Both the position numbers and the translations under genes were made by a program. 25,823 bases of DNA from Acanthaster planci (lineage: Eukaryota; Echinodermata; Asteroidea; Valvatida; Acanthasteridae), in NCBI RefSeq assembly GCF_001949145.1, contig NW_019091361.1:2777825-2803647 (forward strand). Reading direction: 5' to 3'. A model generated the notes under the pieces. The model was not told where the DNA came from and made no database searches. It saw nothing but the letters and a program-made list of their open reading frames with translations. Each line of letters opens with the position of its first letter. Position 1 is the first letter of the stretch. Shown here one piece after another: positions 10,238 to 20,122 of the stretch.

Positions 10238-10260
10238 TATGACGATGATATATCGTCATA
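10238..10260. repeat. 9-bp inverted repeat, 5-base loop
   Basis: TATGACGAT (10238-10246) pairs exactly with ATCGTCATA (10252-10260) in AT-rich surroundings. Function unknown. Confidence 0.7.
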
Positions 10261-10326
10261 TAGGGAATATTAATCGCCAACAATTTTTCTTTTCTTAAAC
10301 ATATAGTGTAATTCGACCAGCAGAAC

Positions 10327-10490
10327 TAGAATCCATTACTGCGGTGGCACAACGCTCGTGGACAGATAAAACGCGCGCGTTACATACCTCTTCGACCAAC
10401 AGGGTGTCGTGATTTGCCAGATGCACGCGCGCGCGCGTCAAGCTGAAGAATGTGCGTGTGAGTGCGGTGCCACCGCAGTTATGGCGTCTA
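10327..10490. mobile_element. TA-flanked foldback element (about 160 bp)
   Basis: A 24-base arm at 10327-10350 matches the reverse complement of 10467-10490 at 20 of 24 positions. It includes a perfect 13-bp core ACTGCGGTGGCAC (10338-10350 with 10467-10479). Both ends carry TA, consistent with a TA target duplication. The centre holds two CG-alternating tracts (near 10371-10379 and 10424-10438). No ORF of its own is seen. The structure fits a MITE. Confidence 0.55.
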
Positions 10491-11930
10491 ATCAGATTCA
10501 GTTCAGGCAAGCAGTTTCTGATCAGTGTTTCACGGAACCATCCGCCTGTATCAAAAGCATTTTTGCGAAACGAAAATTTCTCATTATTTTAGAGTTGCAG
10601 GAAAGCTGGATAACTGGGGCACTGGTGGGTACGGGTGGGTGTTTCCTCAGCGGAAGTCAGCGCCGCCTGGTACATGGTGCGGTGCTACCTCCACTTGAAA
10701 TGCGCACAGCCTATACGGTGTCTGCTTGAAAAAAAATGCACCCCCATGTTCCCTACAGACCCGTACGTCACTGTTGCAGAACCATACAAAATATGAAAGA
10801 ACTTAATGGAATTGGACCAAACTTAAACCATCATCCAAGTCCACCGATTCTTTCGGGTTATAAACTATTAAATTTAAAGTATACAGGGCATAAATAAATG
10901 CCAACACAACGAACGTGATTGCTCAAGAGTAAATATATACATACGTAAAAAGCCAAAACTCTCAATCCTCCAATGTCAATATGATTTTACCACACACACC
11001 TTGGGGAAGGGGTAGGTTTAACTGAGGCAATTTATATATTCACCTAACATTTCCAAGATTCCTTTTTCATCGTGTAAAAGCCATCAGAGCAAGGGAATAC
11101 TGCGGTCTTCGATCATGTCACCACATCATATCATGATAATTCACTCCTGGAACGAGTCGACTCGCTTCCACATCGCTGGGCTTGCAGGGTCAAACACATG
11201 TCACGCATGTAGAGTGTCGTTCTTCAACATCCTTATTTTTTACGTGTATACGAAGTCTGTGTTCATAAGTCCATGAATTATGAACAAACAGGAATTCCTT
11301 TTTGGTGCCAATGTAGTCCTGTACTTCCAGTGGCAATAACATTAAACTGAAAAAAGGTCTGCCGTCTATTACTGGTGACACCCCAGCGAAATGATACGTT
11401 GCTTGCCATGATGTAGCGGAGCACATGTTTTGGCGACCGAAACTTGGATGTAAGCCACGTCCGGGTCGGACAGAACGCACGCACCCAGCCTGTGTCTCCC
11501 GTACCTCGCCAGGTTGACTGCGACGTCAGGACGCCATTGTGGTCATAAAAATTCATAGTATGAAATGACCTGGATCGTAAAGCCAAGCTGGTCCTTTCTT
11601 TGCCCGACCCAACCTGAGGCCGTAATGGTAGTCGGTTGGTATAGAGTAATAACCGCAGAGTGAGTTGATCAGCTATTGTGAGGGTTGCTCCCAGTCGGGT
11701 CTCACGACGCAGCCGCTGGTCCAGTGACCCGAAATGTATTGCAGCAGCTGCCAAATTGACGTGAAATATGCACACTAAACTGTTCAGATCAGTCAGCCGT
11801 GGTTCAGATGCTCAGTAATCTTTTGAAAAAAAAAATCGTGTTCTCTAGCTATATATCTACCTTTCACAACCTCGTAAATATGAATATAGGGGGCCTACTG
11901 TAGCTTTATCAGCCTTCCTTGATTGGCACC
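10491..11930. other. Intergenic, no confident gene
   Basis: Two minus-strand open frames (11278-11775, 165 codons, and 11190-11480) overlap in a GC-richer patch. Neither has a recognised domain or clear splice structure. A 12-bp palindrome CGAGTCGACTCG lies at 11153-11164 with near-symmetric flanks. A minus-strand exon at 11278-11775 cannot be excluded. Confidence 0.4.
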
Positions 11931-11968
11931 GAACTTCAACGGTATCCAACCATGGAGCTATAAAAAGG
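11931..11968 (+). promoter_or_regulatory. CCAAT plus TATA motif pair
   Basis: An inverted CCAAT word (GATTGGC, near 11931) lies about 25 bases upstream of TATAAAAAGG at 11959-11968. A start would fall near 11990. The first ATG downstream, in CTTTATGGCT (about 12087), opens only 14 codons. No coding exon is recognised downstream, so this remains a motif match. Confidence 0.18.
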
Positions 11969-12479
11969 ACGAGAATAAAGCATATAGCCTTTTCCACAAC
12001 TGACCATAGTCTTAGTGAACTTGACCCAAACTACTTTACAAAAACGACGGGAAAAGGAGCGTTTCTCAGAAGTGTAGTTTTTCCTTTATGGCTTATTTTG
12101 TTTGCCTCCTTGAGCCGTGGCATCTCTTTGCGTAGCTCTCAACTTGTGACCGTCTTGCCCAGAAATCAACCGTCAATAATGTAAGGCTCTCTGTAATTTT
12201 GAAAACGGTAGGCCCTCTATCGTGTGTTAAGTACCTTTTATCACCTTAAATGTCGATGCCAAGCATAACACTTCTGCAAGTCCCGTGTTCCAGCTCGGTG
12301 GTGAGTCACTACATCCCGGTATCCACTGAGATGGACCGAGAACTGAATTCCGCGGCCATTTTGATTTTTGGGAAGGGGCAAAAATTGCCAATGCTGGCCT
12401 TCCTGAAGCGTGGGCCCACGTCTTTGGGGCGTTTTACACATTTATGCAGGAAAAATTTGTCTTTTCTTTGTATCTGAAA
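11969..12479. other. Intergenic, no gene seen
   Basis: GCGGCCATTTTG near 12351 is close to a YY1 site (reverse), and GGCAAAAATTGCC (about 12378-12390) is a short palindrome. No exon is recognised. Confidence 0.45.
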
Positions 12480-12910
12480 ATGGTGAGGGCATAGACCTGC
12501 CTCGCCCTTCCGAGAGCAGAGCAAAGACAGGAGAAGACAGGTTGGATTATGCCCTCCGTAAAAAAACCCAAACAAACAAACATGACAGAGATGAGCAGAG
12601 CTCGACAGTGGCTGGAACAAGATAAAATCTGGGTAGGGAATGTTGCCACAAGATAGGTGAGCAACAAAGATAAACATCATGGATGCCGCAGCAGATATCA
12701 AGGAGGAAGGGAGACTGGTACATAATGACAGCAAACGGGAGTAAAACGAAGAAAACTAGACGAATGGGGGGCTGAGTATGGCAACAAGACACTCGGGGCC
12801 GGACAGAGACAAACGACGAAACATAGGGTTGGAAAACATGAAGAGAAGAAGACAGAGCTGAGTAGTATAACACAAGAAGAGCGATAGAGCATGGAGGCCT
12901 GGTTGAGACT
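12480..12910 (+). other. Purine-biased tract, several minus-strand frames open
   Basis: The + strand is strongly A/G-rich over about 430 bases. On the minus strand several overlapping frames stay open (to 12734, 12667, 12873 and 12922). That is what a pyrimidine-rich strand produces, because stop codons are purine-rich. The translations are Ser/Leu/Cys/Phe-rich low complexity with no known domain, so I do not call a gene. Confidence 0.5.
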
Positions 12911-15497
12911 GAAACAAAGCAAAACTTAAAAATTTAATACCAAGTTATTCACGGCAAAGTAACGCGGCGTTTACACTGTACAAGCTTGTACATGTACACG
13001 TAACACATATACTGGAGCAGTGTGGTACCGCAAAATGGCTCGGTGTTCTTGACAAAGAGAACGACTGACTTTAATGTCATCGATGAATAGGCAATGCATG
13101 AAAAGGGGATGTTTTTTCCCTGAGGGAAATATGATGTTCACACAGGTTATATAAACACAAAAACGAATGCATACATTATACGTAAAGGGACATTCCAAAA
13201 AGCTAAATAGCTTAGAGGCAGACGCCACGGGAGCAAAAGGCGGCACACTATTGAATCACGGGTACACAAAAGGCGACAGAACAAGCCCCCCCGATCCAAT
13301 TTTTATTTATCTATTTTTTTTGAGTGATTGTAAGCACTAACCACTGATCTCTATGGCACTAACGCTCGATCTGCATGGCTGACCATGGGGTGTATTCGAA
13401 AAAGCCATTTTCCTCTTTCATCCAGCACACTAAATGGCCGACAATAAATAGCCACTCAGTGCTGAGCGTGCCTGGAGATCGCAGCTGCCTTCTCATGATC
13501 GCGGAAACAAGGTCACTGCTGCAACTGTTCATTTCTAAACCGTGCAGTGCCTTTTCAAGTCGTAAGAGATATAAACGATGAAGAGCAAGCTTAAATGAAT
13601 GCTGCTCATCTACCACCGAACACTCTTCGGGGAATAATATTTTTGCCGGAAAAAACAGTGTCTGCTCTTCAGTTCTGTCCTCTTGAATGTTACAATTCAT
13701 ATGCAACGAATTTCCTGATAGAGTTATCACAGAAAGGTTTTACTTTAAATAGGTCCAAAATTGCCTGCTCGGACTGAATCGCGATATTTAGTCAAATATC
13801 TGCTATTAGAGCATTGCGTGGCACGTGGACTGGGTGGTTTGTTAATTAAAAAGGTGGATGAAATCCCGGGGCAGGACTGTAAGCTTGTATGTCTGAGAGT
13901 ATCGGACCGAAAGGGGCCCTCCAAATTGCTCTATTTTGCAATGGAGTGTATAGGCATCAATTTTCACTTGAATGTTTTGAGGGGTGATTTTCTCTGGAGA
14001 GAAATATCTTCAAAAGACATCGGTAAAGCCACTTAAAATTGAAAGGAAAATAAAAGATGGGGACGTGAGCTTTAATTTGATTTGTGTCTTGAACACCTAA
14101 GAAACTTGTGAGTGTATTTCATGATTTTTTTCAAGTGGGGACATATTTAACACTGTTATCTATGGCAGCTTATTTACTGGTCCATACCCTTAAAAGGTCT
14201 CGTTCTGTTCTATAGCCCTTTTGGTAGCTACGACGTGGCTACAAAATGGCCGTGGTAGTGCATGCAGTGGATAACACACTTCCAGTGCTGTACATAAAGA
14301 GCTATACATATCTCTATGGATAGAGTGAACAAATTCAAGCCCCATTGAAAACAGTGCAAACTCAACACAGTTTAGGGCTCAATAACATGCAAGCCGACAT
14401 CACTGGAGTTGCTCAACCAAAAATTAAATCATTGTCTTAACCCCAGTCATTCCATTAAAAAAAGTTTGGGGGGGGGTTAGCCGATTACATTTGTAATTAT
14501 TCACGCAAAACAAACCCACCCCTCAAAAACTGATAGTTTATAAATCCTCTTCGTAGCCAGTTTCAGATGGCTTCCCTCTACCTTGTCGGGAACTGAGGAC
14601 AGTTTTCCATCCGTAATTTTAGTATCAATTCTTCCTTTGGATGGAATGCCGAAATCCATGCAGGCAGTTGATCATGGCCATATTTACACAATCTCTCTAT
14701 TTTTATTATTTTTTTTGGCAAAACAATCTCCTTTTTCAAAAGAAATTGGGGGCACGTTTTATGCTGTAAATGAGCTGAGCAGAAATTTTCACTTGAATTA
14801 GTTCACTGCACCTTGATAAACAGCTCTGCACATACCAGGACATGAGCGCCCCCAACAGAAAAATTAAGATAAAATTGTACCTTCAGCGCTCTCAAAAACA
14901 ATTTCATTTATAAGAATCTCACCGTTGATGGCGCTGTCGAAGGACAATGATTGTAACATGTCCCCACAAACGATCGTAACAACTTTTTTATTTTCTTTCT
15001 TCGTTAGATGATTGGGAACCATGCCGATTGGTCACCTGTAGGTTTATAGCTGTCCTACTCTCTCCCTTTTGGACGATAATTCTCCATCATGCCAGAGGGA
15101 AAACCTTCGAAGACAAAATTTGAGTTTGTCGTTTTAAAGGCCCTAATATAATGTGCTTCAGAGATATTATCTCGCACAAATGATGAGACTAAATACATTT
15201 TTTTTATGGCATGCATTAAAATTCTCTGATGTCATCAAAACAGCAATCGATATCATTCGATCACCCCAGTAGGTCCCTTGTAGTTTTCTTTTCATTTTTG
15301 GTGCTGAGAAATGACATTTTAGCAATTTTCATCTGGCCGGAGATTTTTTTAAATTAATGTCTCATTTTGCGGGACAATTGGAAATGATAATGAAACATTA
15401 TAAACGACATACATTGTTTACAATGGTATAAGTGCACTTGCTTAAGTTATTTTTTGTATTATTTTCCCCATTTTAACCCTGTTTTGGTCTCAGACTA
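12911..15497. other. Intergenic, no gene; faint repeat similarity
   Basis: Several G or C runs (13285, 14466) and chance ORFs. The word TTTTCACTTGAAT occurs near 13963 and near 14788 in loosely similar surroundings, and TGGGGACAT occurs near 14136 with its reverse complement near 14958. This hints at fragments of one dispersed repeat family, but I cannot align them well. Two ATTGG words lie at about 15010-15033. Confidence 0.4.
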
Positions 15498-15543
15498 GGG
15501 GTGGGGGGATTTCGACCCCCCCCCCTGAATCTGCACCTGCTCT
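15498..15543 (-). mobile_element. hAT-like terminal repeat fragment (copy 3, weak)
   Basis: A G4-T-G6 run (15498-15508) is followed by ATTTCGA and a C10 run (15516-15525), forming a foldback. It is followed by TGAATCTGCACCTGC, which on the minus strand loosely resembles the CAGTGGCGTATCCAG word of copies 1 and 2. The match is imperfect. Confidence 0.25.
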
Positions 15544-16163
15544 TTTTATGACCAAGAGCATCCGTTGAAATGCAAGGAACAGTCAGACGAAATTCATCAT
15601 TTTTTAGCTTCAATATAAATATCTTTCTATTGAATGTAAAAACTTTCTGTGATAACACCAAAATACAGAAAACTCAACATTTCCTTAGTGCATCTGATGA
15701 AGTAGTTGTTGCTACGAAAGCTTATGCAGTATTTTATATTTAGTTAGTCTATAAAGTGCTATCCCAAATCGTCTACTGTTAGATAATTACTGAAGTTGTC
15801 ATTTCACCAAAACCTTGATAGGAGGTGGGCAATGTAATTGGCTGCCATTATTATTGAGTCGCAAACATTATTACATGGATCAAGTGCACTAGTACCTGCC
15901 AAGCCTTGCATATCGTTGACCGTTAACGATGCACAACGCCCACTGCATGTAATTCAGCATAATATATCGCTCTTCCTCCCCTATATACTGCCCATTCAAA
16001 TTTCTTCAGATCTGTGACATTATATCATTCCTCGTTAGAGGTCCTTTGAACAGTAATTCGTCATTACACAGGTCATTAACACTGCACTTCTATGTGCGCG
16101 TTTCAGGTGCGCGCTGTGTGCGTTGAAGTTCAAGCCAAAAACAAACAACCCAACAAACAAACA
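15544..16163. other. Intergenic, no gene seen
   Basis: AT-rich DNA. GCGCGTTTCAGGTGCGCGC near 16096 is a short GC palindromic patch. Nothing else is recognised. Confidence 0.5.
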
Positions 16164-16196
16164 CCCCAACCCCCCATCCCCCACCCCCACCCCCCC
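16164..16196 (-). repeat. C-run tract, G-quadruplex motif on minus strand
   Basis: The + strand reads C4, AA, C6, AT, C5, A, C5, A, C7. The minus strand therefore has five G runs of 4-7 bases separated by loops of 1-2 bases, an ideal intramolecular G-quadruplex pattern. It is preceded by a CAAA-rich stretch and followed by six A. It may be simple low-complexity DNA. Confidence 0.85.
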
Positions 16197-16734
16197 AAAA
16201 AACAGTGACAAAGTATTTTGTCCCGCACGCGCACATGCATGTAAAAAGCTGTCAATGCTTCGGTACCAATTCTCTGTAGCTCAGAGAGAGTCTATTTACT
16301 CTTCAAGGTTGGTTTTTCGCTATTGGCCGTGGTGAAAAAAAAACACACACAAAAGAGGAGAAAACGTCACTGTAAAAAAATTGCAAAATCACTCAGAATT
16401 AATTTAAGGGGGCGGCCCTAATCGCTCACAAAGAGTGTTTTCCACCCTGTTGCATTTAGGGACAACGCGGTAAATAACCCAGCATGTTTTGAACAGCTGT
16501 AGCTAGCTATTGACGTGCCTCCTTCACAAAATAAAGTTTAAAGGAATTTGTCCATACGTACACCTTGTAAGGAGCTTTCTTGATGAGTTCTATCACGATA
16601 CCGTGGTCACACCTCTCGACATCTTTGACGTCTGTTTTGACAGTGACGTCCCATTTCTATATGTGTTTACTAGAAAAAGATCTCTAAGATCAGTGTTGAC
16701 CTGCAGCCAACACCTCACCGCGTGAGCCCATCCA
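16197..16734. other. Intergenic, no gene seen
   Basis: The 71-codon open frame at 16510-16725 starts at a non-ATG codon and has no recognisable features. Nothing else stands out before the foldback element. Confidence 0.5.
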
Positions 16735-17175
16735 AATTACTTTTACAACACACATTTCTGCCTCTCTCTACGCGACGCAACTGCACGACGCGGCGGCACG
16801 ACGGTTCCCTTTCATCGCGCCGTCGCCTTTTTGCCTTACGTTTGTACACGTCGTGCGTCGCGTCGTGCCGTTGCCCGTCACGTCGTGCTGTCTTACGTCT
16901 TTTCCATTTTGCATATTTTTCTGCCTAAACGTCGCTCCTTTCGTCGTCCGTCGTGTCACACCGTCGTGCGTGGAGTCGCTCATTACGTCGCCTGAAGCAC
17001 GACGCGGCGCACGACGACACAACGCGCGACGAGACGCCGCAGACCGTCGCGTCGTGTATGTACAAAAGTAATGGCAAGAAAGCGATGGTGCGATGCAAGG
17101 GAGCCATCGTACCGTGTAGTTGCGTCACCTAGAGAGCGGCTGGAGAGAGACAGAAATGTGTGTCGAAAGGAATTC
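16735..17175. mobile_element. Large foldback element, CGACG-rich (about 440 bp)
   Basis: The two halves are inverted copies. ACACACATTTCTG at 16748-16760 matches 17151-17163 perfectly and continues through a CTCTCTC run. CGACGCAACTGCACG (about 16772-16786) matches the complement of 17113-17127 with one or two changes. A further stretch of some 50 bases (16797-16848 with 17056-17108), from the GGTTCCCTT word to TTGTACA, matches at about 80%, many differences being CG to CA or TG. The core between the arms is packed with CGTCG/CGACG words. The arms may extend outward (AATTACTTT and AATTCCTTT). No transposase is present. It fits a non-autonomous foldback or MITE. Confidence 0.65.
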
Positions 17176-17230
17176 ATTCGCACCGATCTTTCTTCGTGTT
17201 ACTACCACACTATTATCAGGGTCACTCCAT

Positions 17231-17430
17231 CATAGGTTTGGCATCCTGTTTTTTCCTGTCCCTGTTACATCTTGCGAGTGATTTCTATTTAATTTCCAAG
17301 ACTGAATAAGGTTAGTGTTGCAAATTACCTACCAAACAGATGAAAATAGTTTCAGTATATCCCTTGCCATAGTACACGTCAGGCGTAACAGGGACAGAAA
17401 AATGTCACATGTCCCATCGGGGATGCCCCG
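17231..17430. repeat. Inverted pair CTGTCCCTGTTAC
   Basis: CTGTCCCTGTTAC at 17256-17268 is matched exactly by its reverse complement at 17385-17397, each preceded by a T run in its own orientation. GGCATCC words lie outside both arms (about 17240 and 17419-17425, reverse). The right end contains CGGGGATGCCCCG. This looks like a second, smaller foldback immediately after the element at 16735-17175. Confidence 0.5.
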
Positions 17431-18625
17431 TTCGCTTTGACGACAGGCTGAGCATCCACCAGTGGCAATTATGTGCACGTTTCCGAATTACATATGCTGT
17501 ACACTGATGGTATGTCCTGGAAGTTCATCCTTGGCATACTAAATTGAAGCATTTTGAACCCTTAAGGGTTGCAAAGCTGGGAAATGATTGTTGAAAGCCT
17601 CGAGCTAAAGATCATCCACTCTGCAATGCTGCATAGGAAAAACGACAATGGACTCAAACAGGATCACGGAGCAGAGTGTTTTTACTTCAAGCACGAAGCT
17701 CATGAGTAATTTGGTAGGCCTACTCTTTGATAATGCACAGTAAACGAATTACGCGCCTGGCTCTGACTATATTTGTATCACATTGAAGCACTTGCACGGA
17801 AGTCGTTGGCCTCGCAAACATGTCAAGGATTATTTCGATCGATACAATATTGAATGAGATTAACCAATCTACGATAAACAGAAGGGTCGAACGAGTACTG
17901 GATCAATTTCTTTGCATGGTTGAACACAAGCAACAGCGTAGGAATCCTATCATAGTTCTGATTGCCAGCCCATGCACTGCATGCATATATGGCTGAAGAA
18001 GTGGCTTTGTGATGCTGAAAAAGGGGGTGGGGTTCGGTTCAGTGACCGGTATTTCATGAGACCAAAAGAAGGTTTTCATTAGGGCTTTGTATTACTCGCG
18101 CGGTTGCTGTAAAGTTTCGCCCGTCGCCCAGCACCCGAACAGGGTACTGGGAAGGACTGATGGCTTTGCACTGTGATTGGCTACATTGTGCACGACCTGT
18201 GACCGCGAGGTTATCACTTCCTGTTGGCGAAAAAGTGTATAGGCTGAACGATAAAACCTTGGGCCTTGGTACAATCACAGTGAGTTAATTTATCTTCTCA
18301 CTAAGTATCACTGATCTTTTGGCGATATATTTCAAATCATTGGTTTTCTTGATCAAATTTGGATGGTTAAAGTAGCAACAACAACTTCTCTTAACCTTAT
18401 CATCTGGTTTTAAACATTACGGCTCCATCATGCCGATCGTCCTATTGACGCACTGAAGGCTGAATGAATTTCTTTAAACTTGGCCCGCTGCTTGGATATG
18501 TAGAGTCATAGAAGTCATTGAAATCGAGTAACTGATGCTCACTCTAGTCAGTGACAGACATATGACTTGTCTGGCACTGATCTGGGTTTGATACAGGCAC
18601 AGTCTGAACACTCGTTCATTTGCAG
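17431..18625. other. Intergenic, no gene; CCAAT-bearing patch at 18100-18250
   Basis: Most of this is unremarkable. Between 18100 and 18250 the sequence is CpG-richer and holds an inverted CCAAT (GATTGGCT, about 18175), an ETS-like CACTTCCTG (about 18215) and an E2F-like TTGGCGAAAAA (about 18224). The minus-strand open frame (18054-18278) has no recognised domain. It could be a distal regulatory patch for lamin. Confidence 0.35.
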
Positions 18626-18680
18626 TGACGTCATTGTCTGTCTATATAAAGTTCTACCAATCCAGGCCTGCCGAAAGAGC
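18626..18680 (+). promoter_or_regulatory. CRE plus TATA promoter-like pair
   Basis: A perfect palindromic CRE, TGACGTCA, at 18626-18633 is followed ten bases later by TATATAAAG at 18643-18651. This would place a start near 18670-18680. The next ATG, at 18681, opens only 38 codons with no recognised domain, so any transcript is more likely noncoding or a 5' exon. It lies about 800 bases before the lamin ATG on the same strand and could be an alternative upstream promoter. The motifs are seen; function is inferred. Confidence 0.3.
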
Positions 18681-18950
18681 ATGCACCTTGCATGGTCAGA
18701 TGCTCTTCTTTGGCAGGCAGGTTCCGTTTTCCCCAATTTGTCTTATTTCTGCGTGGGTGATCCGTCAAGCCACAAGTCCGCAGGGGCCTATGCATGAACT
18801 GAAACGAAGAAACAGTTCTTCCGGACATCGAACTTGATCTGAATGACAAAATGGGAAATTTTGTGTTCTGTGTAATCTTCAACTCTCTGCTCTTTTATTT
18901 TTTTTTACAAGAGTAAAAGTAGAGAAAACCATAGAAATGTGCAATTTGTA
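18681..18950. other. Intergenic, no confident gene
   Basis: Downstream of the CRE/TATA pair. Overlapping short open frames with no domain. No strong splice donor is evident. Confidence 0.4.
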
Positions 18951-18987
18951 CAAACAAACAAACAAACAAACAAACAAACAAACAAAC
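18951..18987 (+). repeat. CAAA microsatellite, about nine units
   Basis: Uninterrupted CAAA repeat of 37 bases. It is likely length-variable between individuals. Confidence 0.95.
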
Positions 18988-19278
18988 GGTTATACACAAA
19001 ATAGCGAGACGCTCATGTCTTGTGTTGACACTGCTAAGAGGGCAATATCTCATGTAAAACATAAAACCCTTCTAGACGTAAATAAAGGGACCGTTTTGCT
19101 TGTAAGCGAACCACATTCCTGTTGCCTTTCACTGTCTGCGGTTTTGTTTCATGCGGTTGAGCTGGGTCCCTATCGTATCTCTTAAAGCATCAGTGATCTT
19201 TTGGTCTGGAAACCAGACTATTGTGTGGTTAGTGCGCCGCACGCGGCAGGCTGACGGTTTTCTCCACTTAACTGCAAA

Positions 19279-19355
19279 TTTGGCGGTTGTGTCTGCAGTT
19301 TCATACCACGTGATCCCAAAAGGCCACGCGAATCTGACTTCCGGCTCGTTCAGTG
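19279..19355 (+). promoter_or_regulatory. Probable TATA-less lamin promoter
   Basis: Four known core or housekeeping promoter motifs lie within 80 bases, about 130-200 bases before the lamin ATG. They are TTTGGCGG at 19279-19286 (E2F-like), CACGTG at 19307-19312 (E-box), ACTTCCGG at 19337-19344 (reverse of the ETS core CCGGAAGT), and TTCAGTG at 19349-19355 (initiator-like). No TATA box stands at the right distance. The stretch is also more CpG-rich than its surroundings. The motifs are seen directly. That they act as the lamin promoter, with transcription starting near 19351, is inferred from position and order. Confidence 0.5.
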
Positions 19356-19366
19356 TTGTTTGCTGC

Positions 19367-19459
19367 ATGTACCGCGCGCCGCGTGTGTGGACCTCACGTT
19401 CGTACGTAATAGGCTACCCAGTTGCAGCTACCTGCGAGGAGAAGCGTCGTACTCGTTAA
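19367..19459 (+). other. Upstream ORF in lamin 5' leader (30 codons)
   Basis: An ATG at 19367 opens a 30-codon frame (MYRAPRVW...) that stops at 19457-19459, 23 bases before the lamin start. It is in a different frame from lamin. Its context is poor (T at -3), so scanning ribosomes may skip it. It matters only if transcription starts upstream of 19367, as the initiator-like word at 19349-19355 suggests. If translated, it could dampen lamin translation. No similarity to a known peptide is seen. Confidence 0.3.
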
Positions 19460-19482
19460 AGCTAGCCGTTTTCACCGAAAAA

Positions 19483-19871
19483 ATGTCGACTCCTGTCATG
19501 AGCCAGAGGACCAGCACACGGTCCAGCAAGACCGTCAAACATGTCGTTAGTAGTAGTAGCAGTCGGTCTTCCCCAAGGAGCCCAACGGCTATCAGCCGGA
19601 CCCAGGAGAAAGAGGAGCTCATGGATCTGAACGACCGCCTTGCTATCTACATCGACAAGGTCCGCTCCTTGGAGTCAGACAACAGCAGGCTGATGATGCA
19701 GATCTCAACCGTGGAGGAGACCCAGATGCAGGAGATCGCCAATCTGAAGTACATGTACGAGAAGGAACTGGCGGACATGAGGAAGTTGCTGGACGACACG
19801 GCGAAAGATAAGGCCAGGCTGCAGATCGAACTCGGCAAGCAGAGGAACGAGTTGGACGACATGAAACCTAG
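19483..19871 (+). CDS. Nuclear lamin (B-type-like), first coding exon, partial gene
   Basis: Lamins are intermediate filament proteins that polymerise under the inner nuclear membrane. The exon gives 129 full codons plus two bases. Residues 1-40 are a Ser/Thr/Arg-rich head with two SP sites (S30-P31, S33-P34) just before the rod, matching the mitotic CDK site region of lamin heads. Residues 42-67 are coil 1A with the helix-initiation motif LNDRLAIYIDKVRSLE. Residues 68-90 fit the end of coil 1A and linker L1, and 91-130 (MYEKELADMR onward) start coil 1B. The start is ATG 19483 with A at -3; the frame is open back to 19255 but has no earlier ATG. The exon ends AG|GTAAGAA, splitting an Arg codon after its second base. 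Vertebrate LMNA exon 1 ends in the same way (from memory). The SP sites favour lamin over a cytoplasmic intermediate filament. The remaining rod, tail and CAAX exons lie beyond the window. Lamin identity is confident; the B-type subclass is inferred. Confidence 0.95.
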
Positions 19872-20122
19872 GTAAGAATTTGTAAGCGGTTTTTTTGCTA
19901 GGCCTATAGTATAGGTCCAGCAGTAGCTAGTTTAGGCAGGCTGTAGGGCTTAGCTCTATTGTTTTGGTCACATATTTAGGGGGAAGGCCCTATGTACGGT
20001 AACTTAATTCTGACTGAATTAGGCCTAATGGAAAAAAATCCATATTGTTCGGCCATCAAAATTTTCGGGTGTCATAAGCTGTGTTTACGTAGGACGGTGC
20101 TGTGGGGTTTGTCATGGTCAGG

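Noticed and set aside
11278-11775. 165-codon minus-strand open frame
   Set aside because: Translation shows no family features. Left as unlikely, though a lineage-specific exon cannot be ruled out.
12309-12922. Overlapping minus-strand ORFs as a gene
   Set aside because: Several overlapping frames open together over the tract, which reflects pyrimidine bias on that strand rather than coding selection.
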